NCBI GenBank assembly: GCA_019828545.1 | Contig: JACVRA010000238.1 | Location: 1 to 64,000 of the forward strand | Length of the DNA: 64,000 bases | Reading direction: 5' to 3' | From: Paracamarosporium sp. OC-R06-R3 | Taxonomy: Eukaryota; Ascomycota; Dothideomycetes; Pleosporales; Didymosphaeriaceae | Part shown: positions 1 to 10,505 of the stretch, one piece after another | Layout: each line of letters starts with the position of its first letter | Numbering within the stretch: the first letter of the stretch is position 1 | The notes under the pieces: model-generated | The model's database searches: none | What the model was told of the DNA's origin: nothing | The model's input: only the letters and a program-made list of their open reading frames with translations | Made by a program: the position numbers and the translations under genes

Positions 1-251
1 AGGGTGTCTCGCCACGCAGGGATGGACGTTATCGTTGATCATAAGTAATTGCTTATGTTAAACAGAAAAGCTTGCGCGGGAGATTCCAACATCTAAAGAC
101 GCAAAAGTCCTCTATGTGCATCCTCTACCGTTCACCGCATAACGATTCTTTTACACTGCGAACACGCCCGACACCTCCCCACCTCTTACTCGTTAAACAC
201 ACCCTGCAAAATTGTTGCAGTCCTATTACCCTTCTCCCGACTGAGAGTATC
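1..251. other. 3' flank of the first gene
   Basis: Short flank downstream of the minus-strand FAD oxidoreductase. It probably holds that gene's 3' UTR. No other coding signal is convincing here. Confidence 0.5.
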
Positions 252-1694
252 CTACCACTTGTCTACCGTGGGGCACCACCCCACATTCTCCTTATTCCAA
301 ATATGATCCCTGTGGTAGATCTCCGCAATCTCCTCATGCGTATACACCTCATCAAGCGACATGCCCGCGACCAGGTTATTCGCAAAAGACCAGTCCCGTC
401 GTCCAGCTGCTCTATCCTGTTCCCGCGATATGTCGGCCACAGACTTTGCGAACGCGTCGGCCTGCGCTTTGTCGTCGGGAGTGGGATACTCGGTCTTCAC
501 TTGGACGTAGATGCCCCTGCCGCGCGGGTCATAGAAGTCTTCCTTTGTGGCGATGGCTTCGGATTTCTTTGTGTTGAATGTGGGGATGACGATGGTGGTG
601 CCGTAGAGGGAGGGCTTGTCGTTGGTGTAGGATAGGAAGGTGCTGAAGACGCGGGAGAGGCTGGACGCGGTGATGGAGCGGACAAAGGAGCCTTGGAGCT
701 CTTTGTAGCCTCCGGGTTTGTTGATGGGGTCGAGGGCGTTGTGCTGGTCTCCGAAGGGGGTTAGTACTGTGGTGGCGCTGACGGTTTTGTTGAGGACGGC
801 TGGGGATAAGGTTACTGCGGCGAATTGTTCGGCTTCTTGAGCTGGCCCGAAATACGAGATGGAGAGCATGACGACTGGGGAACCGGGTCGAGGGTTCGTA
901 GGTGGAGCGCGCATGAAGCCTAGGAAGAAATTCACGTTGGGTGGGATGGTGGCTTGCAATTGCAGATACGCGTCGATTGCCGTCGACACAGCATCAGGAG
1001 TGAACACCAGGCTGCGCTGCCAGACTTTGTTTCCTTCTTCCAGATGCAAATCCGCAATGCGATGCACCTCTATCGTTGTGCTGGTGATCACACCCATACC
1101 ATGACCCGCACCCCTTAGTACATTCCATAAGTCCTTCTCTTTGCCTGTGGACTCCTTACTTACGGTGATTGCACGCGTCTCGGTATTGTTGGGCATGGTG
1201 AATGGGATGATGGTGAAAGATTTCACCATATCCGTCCCTACACCATGCAATCCAAGCAGAGCATGGGTAAGTCCACCAAGCAAAGCACCCGTCATCCCCA
1301 CTCCATTTGAATTGGGCGTAGCGGTGTAGTACCCCTTCTCAGCGAGCGTCTTTATAAGTGGGCCGGATATGACGGCTCCGCCAAAGGTAGCTTCAGATTT
1401 CTCTTCGTTGAGCGACAAAGAGGAGAAGTTGCGAAGATCTACGTAGATCACGTCGGGGGTAATTGGAACAAAGGAGCCTCGGCCGCCGCCAGAAGGGATG
1501 ACTTTGAGATTTTGTTCGTTGGCGAACTTGATAGTGGCAACGATGTCCTCGACGTTGGAAGGCGTGCATATAGCATATGGTTCGGAGACGAGGATGTCCG
1601 ACCAACGGCCAGGGATGATGCTTTGAGCCTTAGCCCCAGGGTCTGGTACTAAGACTTCGCATGTTGGTGGGAGAGCGGAGCGGATGAGGGCCAT
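252..1694 (-). CDS. FAD-binding (VAO/BBE-type) oxidoreductase, single exon
   Basis: 480 aa, intronless. It resembles the FAD_binding_4 (PCMH-type) oxidases. The N-terminal half carries a flavin-binding fold with the usual order: a segment around residues 45-60 (VEDIVATIKFANEQ), a Gly-rich loop SGGGRG at 68-73, the block MTGALLGGLTHALLG near 135-150, and RGAGHGMGVITS near 193-204. The C-terminal half is the substrate domain. The loop that normally holds the histidine for 8-alpha-linked FAD (SGGHD-like) reads SGGGRG here, and the second loop has no cysteine, so FAD is predicted to be non-covalent. No clear signal peptide is seen, so it is probably intracellular. The substrate cannot be told from sequence. 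It is transcribed away from the AIM24-family gene, with about 1 kb of shared upstream DNA. Confidence 0.9.
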   Translation of the reverse strand: MALIRSALPPTCEVLVPDPGAKAQSIIPGRWSDILVSEPYAICTPSNVEDIVATIKFANEQNLKVIPSGGGRGSFVPITPDVIYVDLRNFSSLSLNEEKSEATFGGAVISGPLIKTLAEKGYYTATPNSNGVGMTGALLGGLTHALLGLHGVGTDMVKSFTIIPFTMPNNTETRAITVSKESTGKEKDLWNVLRGAGHGMGVITSTTIEVHRIADLHLEEGNKVWQRSLVFTPDAVSTAIDAYLQLQATIPPNVNFFLGFMRAPPTNPRPGSPVVMLSISYFGPAQEAEQFAAVTLSPAVLNKTVSATTVLTPFGDQHNALDPINKPGGYKELQGSFVRSITASSLSRVFSTFLSYTNDKPSLYGTTIVIPTFNTKKSEAIATKEDFYDPRGRGIYVQVKTEYPTPDDKAQADAFAKSVADISREQDRAAGRRDWSFANNLVAGMSLDEVYTHEEIAEIYHRDHIWNKENVGWCPTVDKW

Positions 1695-2705
1695 TGCTGT
1701 AGTCTTCGTGGTGGTCTCGGGACAAGTTAGGGTTCTAAGTGTGTCTCAGGGGGCTTGCTCCAGGCCAGAATGTCCAGAAGAATCAAGGGACCTCTTCCAA
1801 TCTCGAGCGCTCTGTATTTAATCGTTGGAACAAAGTTGCCTCGAGACGTGTTCACGCAAAGCTGGAGGTCTTTTTAACTTGAGGGCTTTTGTATTTTGGC
1901 CAGACCTACAGGGCTTATTGATCCGACATGATGATCCGATATGGAAAGAGACTTGGAACTGCCTGCCTCGCTTATGCTGGGCGTAGTTTTACATTGTCCG
2001 TGTCCAATCTCACGCCGGCAAGCTGAATGTGTCCGAGCCGTCTGGGTAGGAGAGCGAGAGCATTGATAAGCCGGGCCAATGTAAGCGATGTTTCGATGCA
2101 CAGTCGGTGAATTAACAAGCTGAACGCCTTAGCACCACCCCACACTCGAGAAGGTCCAATTTGCATGTTCGTTCACCGACTACTGTGGTGGCGTCCAGAG
2201 ACAGGCCAATCCATACGGGACGGGACACGGGACACGCCAAGCACCGAACGACGCCTCCCCACAATACACCCGTCGGCATCCTTGATCGTCCCTTACGCTT
2301 ATTCCAACGTCTACCATTATTGCCGTCCTCTTGAGCCAAGGCGGCCAAAATGGCCATTGTCCCAGGCCCAGAACGTCGCATTGGCCATGTTGGGTGTGCC
2401 GCGCAGCTAGGTTCGATACGACACGCTGACGACTCGTGATTGGGCGCGCAGGGCAGGAGGGGCATTTGCGGCGCTTAGTGGTCCCCCGCTAGCAACAGGC
2501 TGGTACGCTGGGTCGCTGGGCATCAGCGAGGCTGAGCAGCTGGAGATGCGGATGCGCGCGCGTCCAAGGCTATACTTAGGGCTCTGCTTGGACAGGTGAG
2601 ACCGTTTTTCTGACCGCCTGTTCGTCGTTCGACTCCTGGCGTGACTTTGTTACTTGAACGGATCGCGACCCACGCAAGCATATCCAGAGACATCGCAGAC
2701 TGAGC
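1695..2705. other. divergent intergenic region
   Basis: About 1 kb between the divergent starts of the FAD oxidoreductase and the AIM24-family gene. Short ORFs on both strands have no recognisable domains. It probably holds both promoters and 5' UTRs; no specific site is called. Confidence 0.4.
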
Positions 2706-4079
2706 ATGTCGGGTTTCCAGGGCAGCCCGCCGCCGGGCGGAAATTACTACCCGCGTGAGTACGAAGCAGAGTCTTTATGTACAAGACAGAGGAAGCTGAC
2801 TGCATGCCAGCGCCGCCCGAGAAGGGAGGCTACGGAGCCCCACCAGGTTCGTTCGCACACCTCCTACCCTCCGTATCAAAGTCGACAATCTCACCGCTCT
2901 CAGACCAGTCACAACAGTACTTCTCACCCCCGCCGGGTGGCCAATCCTACCCTCCCCCGCCCTCGTCGCCCCCTGCACACCAGCAACAGCAGCAGCATTA
3001 TCCGCCCCCGCCTGCCGGCGCTCCGCAACAACACTTCGCCCCTCCTCCCGACCACCAAGCCCAGCAGCAACAGCAGCAGCACTACCCCCCACCTCAGAGC
3101 CCTTATGGCGCACCGAGCCCGAGCCCGCACCCGGGGATGCCGCCCCAGCAGATGAGCCAACAATATGTACAACAGCAGGAAAAGCAGCCTCAAGTACAGG
3201 CACAGCAGGCACCAAGCCAGCCGCAATTTGCAGGTGCAGGCAGCACACAAGCAGATGATGTGGGCACGTTCAATGGCGGGAGTTACAGGGTTAGCCACAG
3301 GGACACGAACACCATTCTGACCGTGCAGTTGGCAATCGGCTGCCCGTTCACTGCGAAGCCTGGTGCGTCATTCCAGACGAGTTCATATGGAAGAAGAGGA
3401 ACTCGTAACTCGGAACATGTGCTGACAGGGTGCAATAGGCGCGATGATAGCAATGTCCCCAACCATAACGCTGAAAGGCAACATCAAGTTCTCTCTCAAA
3501 AAAGCCCTCGTCGGCGGGGACATGTCCAAGTCTACCTATACTGGCCCGGGTGAGCTTCTGCTAGCACCTCCCTCCATCGGCGATATTACCATCATAAAGT
3601 TGGCCGGGCATGAGCAGTGGAGCGTGGGCAAAGACGCCTTTCTTGCATGCACACAAGGAATCGTAACCGAATACAAATCGCAAGGGCTTGGAAAAGCCAT
3701 TTTCTCGGGCGAGGGCCTGTTCGTCTACAAGATCAGTGGACAGGGCATTCTATGGGTCACGAGTTTTGGCGCTATCATAAGGAAAGACGTACGCCACCCC
3801 CTTCCAGACCTCTCTCATCCTTATCCTTTTTGCAGACATGCTGACACGGTGGTATAGTTGCAAAAGGATGAGAAATACTACATTGATAACCACCACCTGG
3901 TCGCCTGGAACTGCAAGTACGTCCTCGAGCGCGTAGCTTCCGGAGGTATCATCTCGAACGTCACAGCAGGCGAGGGTCTGGTGTGCAAATTTACGGGCCC
4001 TGGAACAGTCTTTATGCAAACGAGGAACCCGAGGGAGTTCTCGGCGTGGTTAGCGGGGCAGGCGGTACAGAACCCTTGA
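2706..4079 (+). CDS. AIM24-family protein with Pro/Gln-rich N terminus
   Basis: Exons 2706-2754, 2811-3362, 3439-3788 and 3858-4079 give 390 aa. Residues 17 to about 165 are low complexity, rich in Pro and Gln (PPPGG and poly-Q runs). The rest, from about residue 170, is an AIM24 (TRAP-like beta) domain. Recognisable blocks are [30 protein letters not shown], the [13 protein letters not shown] block and the C-terminal [14 protein letters not shown]. Yeast Aim24 is a mitochondrial protein linked to respiratory complex and inner-membrane organisation. This copy has a P/Q-rich start instead of an obvious presequence, so its location is open. A possible further 57-nt in-frame intron (2847-2903; donor GTTCGT, acceptor CTCTCAG) would remove 19 non-P/Q residues and leave 371 aa. 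Confidence 0.88.
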
Positions 4080-4222
4080 TTTGAATGCTTTGATGATAGC
4101 GTGGTGTTGGGTCCTTTCACTAAGAGAATTTGCAATGAGCTCAATGAAATACGAATATTGTTTGCCAAAATCGCAGGAAGATCGCAAACATTTTCACGAT
4201 TCGCATCGTGCTTCTATCTATT

Positions 4223-5471
4223 CTATTCCTTCTTCGGTGGAGACTGTCCAAATGGCAAGCCTACGACTTGTTTATCTAGCGGCCCTTCATGCGGCCTCGT
4301 CGGTTTCACACCTTCCGGATAATCGAAATATCCTGCGCGCCCATTGAAGACGTTATGCTCCGGACCCAGCACCATATTATTGCCACCACCAAGGAAATCG
4401 TGTGGAAACCCGATTTCGAAGCCATATGCAGCATCAATAGCCGCCATGTCCTCATCGTCTAATACGAGTTTGAGAGCCTCGATGTTCTGACCAAGATAGT
4501 CCACTTTCCGCCCACCAACAATGGGGAAGACATATGGCGCTTTGTGCAGCACATAGGCGAGAGCCACGCTCGTTGCACCGGTCCCTTTCTTCTCTCCCAC
4601 TTTTTCTAAGACGGAACGAACTTGTTCGTCTCGTGATTTGGATCCCACTTGCAATGATCGCGTTCCTTCTTTCTCCTTGTCTTCCGCCTTCTTAAATCCG
4701 CCACCGCCGAGTACGCCCCATGGCGCAATCGCCATGCCCTCCGATATGCACATGGGTATTACATCTCTTTCAAGATCACGGCATCCGGCGCCCCATCGAC
4801 CCTGGTACACGCTGAAAGGTCGCAGACCGTGCTGACGGGCGTAATCGTTGCACTTCACGACGAGCCAGGCAGGGGTATCGCTAATGCCTAAGTAGAGGAC
4901 TAGGCGCTGGGTGACAAGCGTGTTGAGGGTGTGCATTAGTTCGGGGACGGAAGTAGTGTGATCGTAAAGATGGACGTAGTACTATCATCCGGCCGATTAA
5001 TCCATGTCCTCAATCAAGCATGTACTAGGCACTTACAAGATCAATATAATCCGTCCTCAAATTGCTTAATGACCGCTTCAGACTTGTGTATATATTCTTT
5101 GTGCTGTTTCCGCTGAAGTTGCTCTGTATCAACTTATCTCCTAGATTCAGATACTGTCCGCCGGTGAATTTGGTCGCGATGACTATCTCGTCTCTGCGTC
5201 CACGCTCCTCGAGCCACTCCCCAAGCCATTGTTCACTCTCGCCGAACTGGTAGTTTACAGCTGTGTCAATAAAGTTTCCGCCTTGGCTGTAGAAATAGTC
5301 GAGCATGGAAAAAGCAGTTTCCTTGGTGCACTCGCCGAGCGCGTCCTTCCATGCCTCGCCGAAGTTCATAGCCCCAAGGCAGAGGGGCGAAACCCTGACG
5401 CCGGCTGATAGCGCGAGGATGCGATGACGACCAAGAACGGACTTGGGCTTTGGAGGTGCAGGAAATGCCAT
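4223..5471 (-). CDS. aldo-keto reductase, norsolorinic acid reductase-like
   Basis: Exons 5037-5471 and 4223-4981 (intron 4982-5036, donor GTAAGT) give 397 aa. The start at 5471 matches the usual family N terminus, with PAPPKPKS just after the start Met; an in-frame ATG at 5519 would add 16 residues. The AKR tetrad is visible: Asp in FIDTAVNY, Tyr in the same block, Lys in ATKFTGG and His in YVHLYD. CLGAMNFGEAW and the C-terminal GGRKVDYLGQNIEAL block are typical of the AKR9/aryl-alcohol dehydrogenase group. It is an NADPH-dependent carbonyl or aryl-aldehyde reductase, probably cytosolic. Norsolorinic acid reductase is the best-known relative, but no polyketide synthase lies nearby, so no aflatoxin-type role is implied. 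Confidence 0.9.
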
Positions 5472-5519
5472 GTTGAAGTTCCCAGAGAGGATTTTGGTAG
5501 AAAGGATAGGTGTTTGCAA

Positions 5520-6187
5520 TCAACTCGATTGTGTGCGGGACGAAGTTCAAGTGACCCCACCTTTATATCTACATTGCGGACCCCTAATTTAGTGAGATCT
5601 CGGCTTTTATCCTACGTCCATGTTTGTCTATTACCCCTCGTCGTGGAATTTGATTCGCCATCTCTTTCCATGTCTCCAGATAGCACTGCTTAAATCCGTG
5701 AATCTCCGGGCCCTTGCCTCCGAAAGCTTCGGACGCAAATCCGAAGGCTGATCAGGCTGTCATGTAGTGGTACACTTGTGTAGGCCAAGGCTTAGATCCA
5801 TTTCGAACAGAGGAGTTGTTTTGAGGCTGACGAAAATGTCTCGAGTAGGATTGATGTCGAGAGAGTGTTGGTAGCTAAGCTTCACTGGGGTTAGTGTGTC
5901 ATATACCCGCCTTACAATTCGTTGACATCACTGTCTCCACACTATCCTAACATCATCGTCGATGAACCGCGTTGCGCATCGCGTATGCGGCTGCCATCGA
6001 CAAATGGTACCTGCATATCCTTCAGGAAGAAAATGCCATGCCAATAGATCGACACCCCATCCGCACCTATGAATACCATCCGCCCTGATGACATTTGCAT
6101 TATCGAACACTCCCTGTCTATCACATCTTCCGACTTTCCTATGTCCATAAAGCACTTGCCTCTCACACACACGATCTCCCTGTCACA
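5520..6187. other. divergent intergenic region
   Basis: About 670 nt between the divergent starts of the aldo-keto reductase and the SMP-domain gene. No extra gene or clear motif is seen. Confidence 0.4.
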
Positions 6188-6802
6188 ATGTCCACCAAGC
6201 TATTCCGCTTCACAAGACTAATCAGCGCCTCCCGACCCGCCGCCCCAATCGTCTCAAAGATATTCAACAACCGCACTTTCGTCTCCACAGCCCGCGCCAT
6301 GGCCGCAACCGTCGACTCAGCCTTCATCTCGCGCATCACCGCCGCAGAAAAACAAATCACAAACCAAGATGAGCCCGTGGCGGGTGGCCCAACAGCCCAG
6401 GCACAGTCCCACGCCAACCAGCCGCTCACCGGCCAAGTAATCCACGACATCACCATGGGCGAACGCAAAATCACTAGCCTCGACGGCCCTGTGCCTTCAG
6501 GCCCTACTTCCATCGCACAGTCCATTCTCGACGCGTCAGGTTCTCCAAGAGGCAGCGCATCAGGCGTGCTAGATAGCGAAACTATCTCCAAGATTACGCA
6601 GAAGGAGAAGGAGATTACGGGTCAGGACGATCCAGTAAGACGGGGCCCGACGGCGAAGGCACAGCAGCATACTGGCCAGCCGATCACGAGTGAGACGTTG
6701 CATGATATTACAGAGGGAGAGAAGAAGATTACGGGCGGGGAGCGCATGAAGGGTGGGCCGACGAGTGCGGCGCAGAGTGAGCTTGCGAAGAGTAGGCAGT
6801 AG
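6188..6802 (+). CDS. SMP (seed maturation protein)-domain protein, probably mitochondrial
   Basis: 204 aa, single exon. The start at 6188 has a good context (cacaATG). A second ATG at 6299 (gccATGgcc) would drop the first 37 residues. Those residues are Arg/Ser/Ala-rich without acidic residues and end in STARA, like a mitochondrial presequence. The mature part consists of repeated units built on the pattern ITxxEKxIT....PVxxGPTAxAQ; four GPT(A/S)xAQ motifs are seen (GGPTAQAQ, SGPTSIAQ, RGPTAKAQ, GGPTSAAQ). This is the SMP repeat, also found in plant LEA-type proteins and in many filamentous fungi. It is hydrophilic and probably disordered. A role in stress or desiccation tolerance is inferred from the family only. 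Confidence 0.78.
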   Translation: MSTKLFRFTRLISASRPAAPIVSKIFNNRTFVSTARAMAATVDSAFISRITAAEKQITNQDEPVAGGPTAQAQSHANQPLTGQVIHDITMGERKITSLDGPVPSGPTSIAQSILDASGSPRGSASGVLDSETISKITQKEKEITGQDDPVRRGPTAKAQQHTGQPITSETLHDITEGEKKITGGERMKGGPTSAAQSELAKSRQ

Positions 6803-7254
6803 AGTTGTGGGGATAAAAGTAGTGTATGAATAGGCTGTATGATTTCAAATGGTGAAAACGATGTAAGATATTAGAGTGGAAGCTCTGTGCTTAGGATACC
6901 GATGGGAAATTAATCAAAAGCATTCTGGATCTTTCCAACAGACCCCTTTCAAGATCAAGGAGTATGAGTGATTTATCAATTACGATAACTTCTGGAGTGC
7001 AGTTCCACGAATTTGCCGCCTCGAGTGCTACGGCTCCCTATTATTGCGCACTTATGGATAACGATTATAGTGTTGCAAAAACATATTTCTTTTATATACG
7101 GCCATAGTAAATTGAGAACTAGGCTTCCTTCCCACTCTGCCGTCTGCCATGGGACCGTAAACAGCAACCGGTTTGCAGAGTCACGTGCCGTGCTTCGACG
7201 TTACGGCCAGCAAACTTGCTATATATACTCTTACCATTCGCCTCCAAACCTCTC
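6803..7254. other. convergent intergenic region
   Basis: About 450 nt between the 3' ends of the SMP-domain gene and the SGNH hydrolase gene. Nothing beyond likely 3' UTR sequence is seen. Confidence 0.4.
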
Positions 7255-9468
7255 TTACGCATCATTCCCCCCGCATCCATCCGTCCACCCACCTGCCGCC
7301 TTAACAACCTTATTATTCTTCCAACACCTTGCCCTCACCCAGATCGGCGTATTGAAGGACGCCTTCCACTCATACCCGTTATGATCCCCCGGGTTATCAT
7401 GGTAATCAAACTTCCACGCCGTCGTCCCCAACCCATAGCAGCTATCCATATTCGGCCTCATGGACTTCTGCCCATAGTCTAGCGTAGAGAAGCCGGCGCC
7501 CTCGACCTCGTAATGGGAATAGAAGAATTTGTACCAACCCTCACAGCGGCCGTATGGGTTCTGGGGCGGTGGCCAAGGACGATTGGAGCGTCGAGGGTTG
7601 AGCTCGTACTTGTAGTCTCCTTCGTTACGGATGTAACGGCCTCCGCCTTTCCAGTTCATCGGGTTGTCAGACGTGTCGCACGAATTGATAATCTTCTTCA
7701 TGCTCTCCTCACATTGATCCTTATCAAATGCCGAGACGCCGTTGCCGAGCGTGACGACGTAGTCGTGCTCCTCGGGAGTACCTTTGTCATAAGGCGTGCT
7801 GTAACTCCAATTGATTGTATTGGACGGGTGCTTGTCAGCGACCTCTTGACAAAACTCCTTGTAGTTCTCGTTGGTGCGGTTACCGCTGACGTAGTACTTG
7901 CTGCCGGTGCTGGAGAAACATGTAAACTCGTCTTTGATGGCGCAGGACGGTGAGTCGACGCCAAGCTTGATGGAACGTAAGTCCATAAGTTCAGCGAGCG
8001 CGAAGGATGCTATACTTAGGTGACCGGCTTCATTGGGGTGAAACTGCGGGTGTGAGCTAGAATGAACCGAAGGTGTGGTGCTTGAGGGTAAGAGATGCTC
8101 ACGTTTTCTCCTATATGGTCTGGCATGCCCAGGCCAAAAGTCATGTCCGCGCCGCCATCTCCTGGGCAGCCTGGCGGCGCGGGATCTCGGGGATTAAGCT
8201 TGTGCTTGACGGCAGCATTGGGACTGGGTGACTTGTAGAGAATCGAGTCGTAGAGCGTGGCCTCGATGTTCCTATCACGGGCCTCCATGACAGCTTTGAG
8301 GCGGTTGACTTGGCGTTTTTGTGAGTCGGAAAGCCTAGTTGAGCTCATTAATTCCTCAAGATCCATGTCACGCTTGCGCAGCTCGTCTCTGCCGACATCA
8401 TTTCCCCAATTCCACCAGGGATGTGTGTCTGGCTTGATGAAGTGCATGTCCGGCTGGTTCTTGTCTGGGTAGTCGCCGTTGCTACTTGGCGAACACATCT
8501 GGGCATCGAGCTCTTCTGCGACCCAGTGATCCCACTCAGAGTAACCGACCATGTACTTGATATCATCGTCTTTTGCAGCCTCATCTACAGCATCTCGGAT
8601 GGCTTTATTGATGTCTAGCACCAGCTGGTTGAATGTCTTACGACGAGAGATCGTGAGTGCCTGATATGAGGCGCCTAACGGAAGGCTGGAGATGGAGTCA
8701 GTTTGGTCTCACATTCACCCTATGAAAGCACACTTACAACCAGAGGAAGTCCCACGACTGCTTTTCACAGTTGTTCGACGATGTGTCGAAGAATTGAGCG
8801 TAGCCGTTGACTACAACTATGCCGTCTTTGTTCACCTTGTCATTGAGCGCGCCTAGAATCTGCTTAATGTTATCCGTGATGATGGATTTGACATTCTCTT
8901 GAGCTTTTGCGATAACCGTTTCACAGGCGCTGTTCTTAAAGTAAGGTACCATAATGCAGTCCTTGATAATTCCGGCCAGACATAGATCGTTCCCACCAGA
9001 CGTAAATGTGACAAAGTCGAGATTCCCCTTCAGGGCCTTAGCCTGCTGGTATATCTGTTCAGAACGATCGCCGCTGCAAGCGAGATACTGGAAGCCGCCA
9101 TCTTTCTCGACGTGGGCACCAAACTGCGCCTCGATAACTTTTGGATATGCCATATCATACCGAGAGCACTTGAAGTTGTCGCGGATTTCCTCGAGGCCGT
9201 CAGGAACTCTGATGGCCACTTCGTCCGCAGTAATCCGGTGACCAAGAGGCCGTCCAGCACCGATTCCAGCCGTGTAGCTGTCACCGATAGCTGCCCATCG
9301 CTTGATCCATTCCATGTTGCTTGGATCATCATCTCGTTTCACCAGAGGAGATGAGCTTGAGAATGAGGAACGATTGACAGGCGAAACAAACTTTGCGCGA
9401 GGTTGGGGTACATGGCCATGAACCACGCTGACCAGGGCTAAGAAGCCCGCCAGTGACTCGAGAATCAT
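7255..9468 (-). CDS. large secreted SGNH/GDSL hydrolase with C-terminal Cys-rich region
   Basis: Exons 8738-9468, 8103-8685 and 7255-8043 (introns 8686-8737 and 8044-8102) give 700 aa. A signal peptide covers roughly residues 1-18. The nucleophile block is AAIGDSYTAG (Ser64). Block III is TSGGND (158-161). The histidine block is FHPNEAGH near 439-446, formed across the second intron, which supports the splice model. The usual block V Asp is not present; a Glu sits in its place (ENFHP). After the hydrolase domain comes a tail of about 240 residues with several Cys and many aromatic residues, not recognised. It is probably a secreted esterase or lipase of unknown substrate. It lies upstream of the chitinase in divergent orientation. 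Confidence 0.88.
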
Positions 9469-10505
9469 GATAGCTAGTATGACAAGGCCAAAATGAGCGA
9501 CATGAATGATCAGTTCGAGTCAAGTGAATACGGTCGAATTTCTGCAAAGGGAAAGGGTACAGCAATGTGCCAGTAGAGGCAAAGACGCAAAATAGAAAGT
9601 TGACGGACTGTGACAAAGAGTGCGAAGACCCTTGGACTGGGTGGTCAGAGAGTAATTCGGAGGAGCGCTTAAGACCCCCAATATCAAGACCGTAAAAACT
9701 TTGACGATAGTTTTGTGTTACTCAGAATACGCCCGGGAGTCTGAGCCAAGAGTTAGCTAATATAAATCGCTTACAATCGTGGTCAGCAAATACTTTTCGC
9801 CATCGGAATAGGTGGATAAAGTTTGAATCTCCCATTTCCGAGTCTGATGCCAAGTAACGCCGTCAGTTCAGATTTGTAGAAGATGCGGCTCAGACCATGA
9901 TGTGCAGGTAGCTACTTTCTTACCTAAGAAGGCAACCGGGCGTGGGGCGTACCTGCATCGGCGACTACCCAGATACGGTGACTGTAGCTAAGCGAGACCC
10001 TCGAAGAACCCCTACCCCGTCTTACATTTGCCGTTCGGTTCCTGCAGAACCCCTAGTCGCCCCTCCATGTGCTGGCCTAGATGAACTCAACCTCGTTATT
10101 CAGTCACCTTGGCATAAGCCGTGCCTAGAGATAGTGGTCATGAGGTGAATCACCCCTAGTATTGTATTGTGGATTTTCTCATGCCAAGGCAACTTGGGGG
10201 CGGTGGCCGCCACAGCTACCCATGATATGCCTTGCCGGTCGAGGCCTTTTGCAGCGTAGTCAGCATAGCAAGACTACAGCCCTGTATACTGAAACTTTCG
10301 AGTGAAATTTGCTTACCAGAACACTGCCATTATCGTTCGAGAACTTGACAAGATCGGAGATCCGGTCTACCCTTTGCCCTCTCGCCCGGGACCCTCGATT
10401 TTTTGTTAGATTTGACAATTCTGCTTTTCTCTACATCTGTCGTTTTTTTTTTACGTCTTGCTTCTTACTGCGTAGGCGTTACGCAGACATTCCTTTGCTA
10501 TCATC
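9469..10505. other. divergent intergenic region
   Basis: About 1 kb between the divergent starts of the SGNH hydrolase and the chitinase. A pyrimidine-rich tract (about 10425-10475) lies just before the chitinase start. No other gene is recognised. Confidence 0.4.

Noticed and set aside
2112..2465. 117-codon minus-strand frame in the first intergenic region
   Set aside because: No recognisable domain and no support from context.
4223..5471. Assignment of the aldo-keto reductase to an aflatoxin-type pathway
   Set aside because: Similarity to norsolorinic acid reductase is at family level only, and no pathway genes are nearby.
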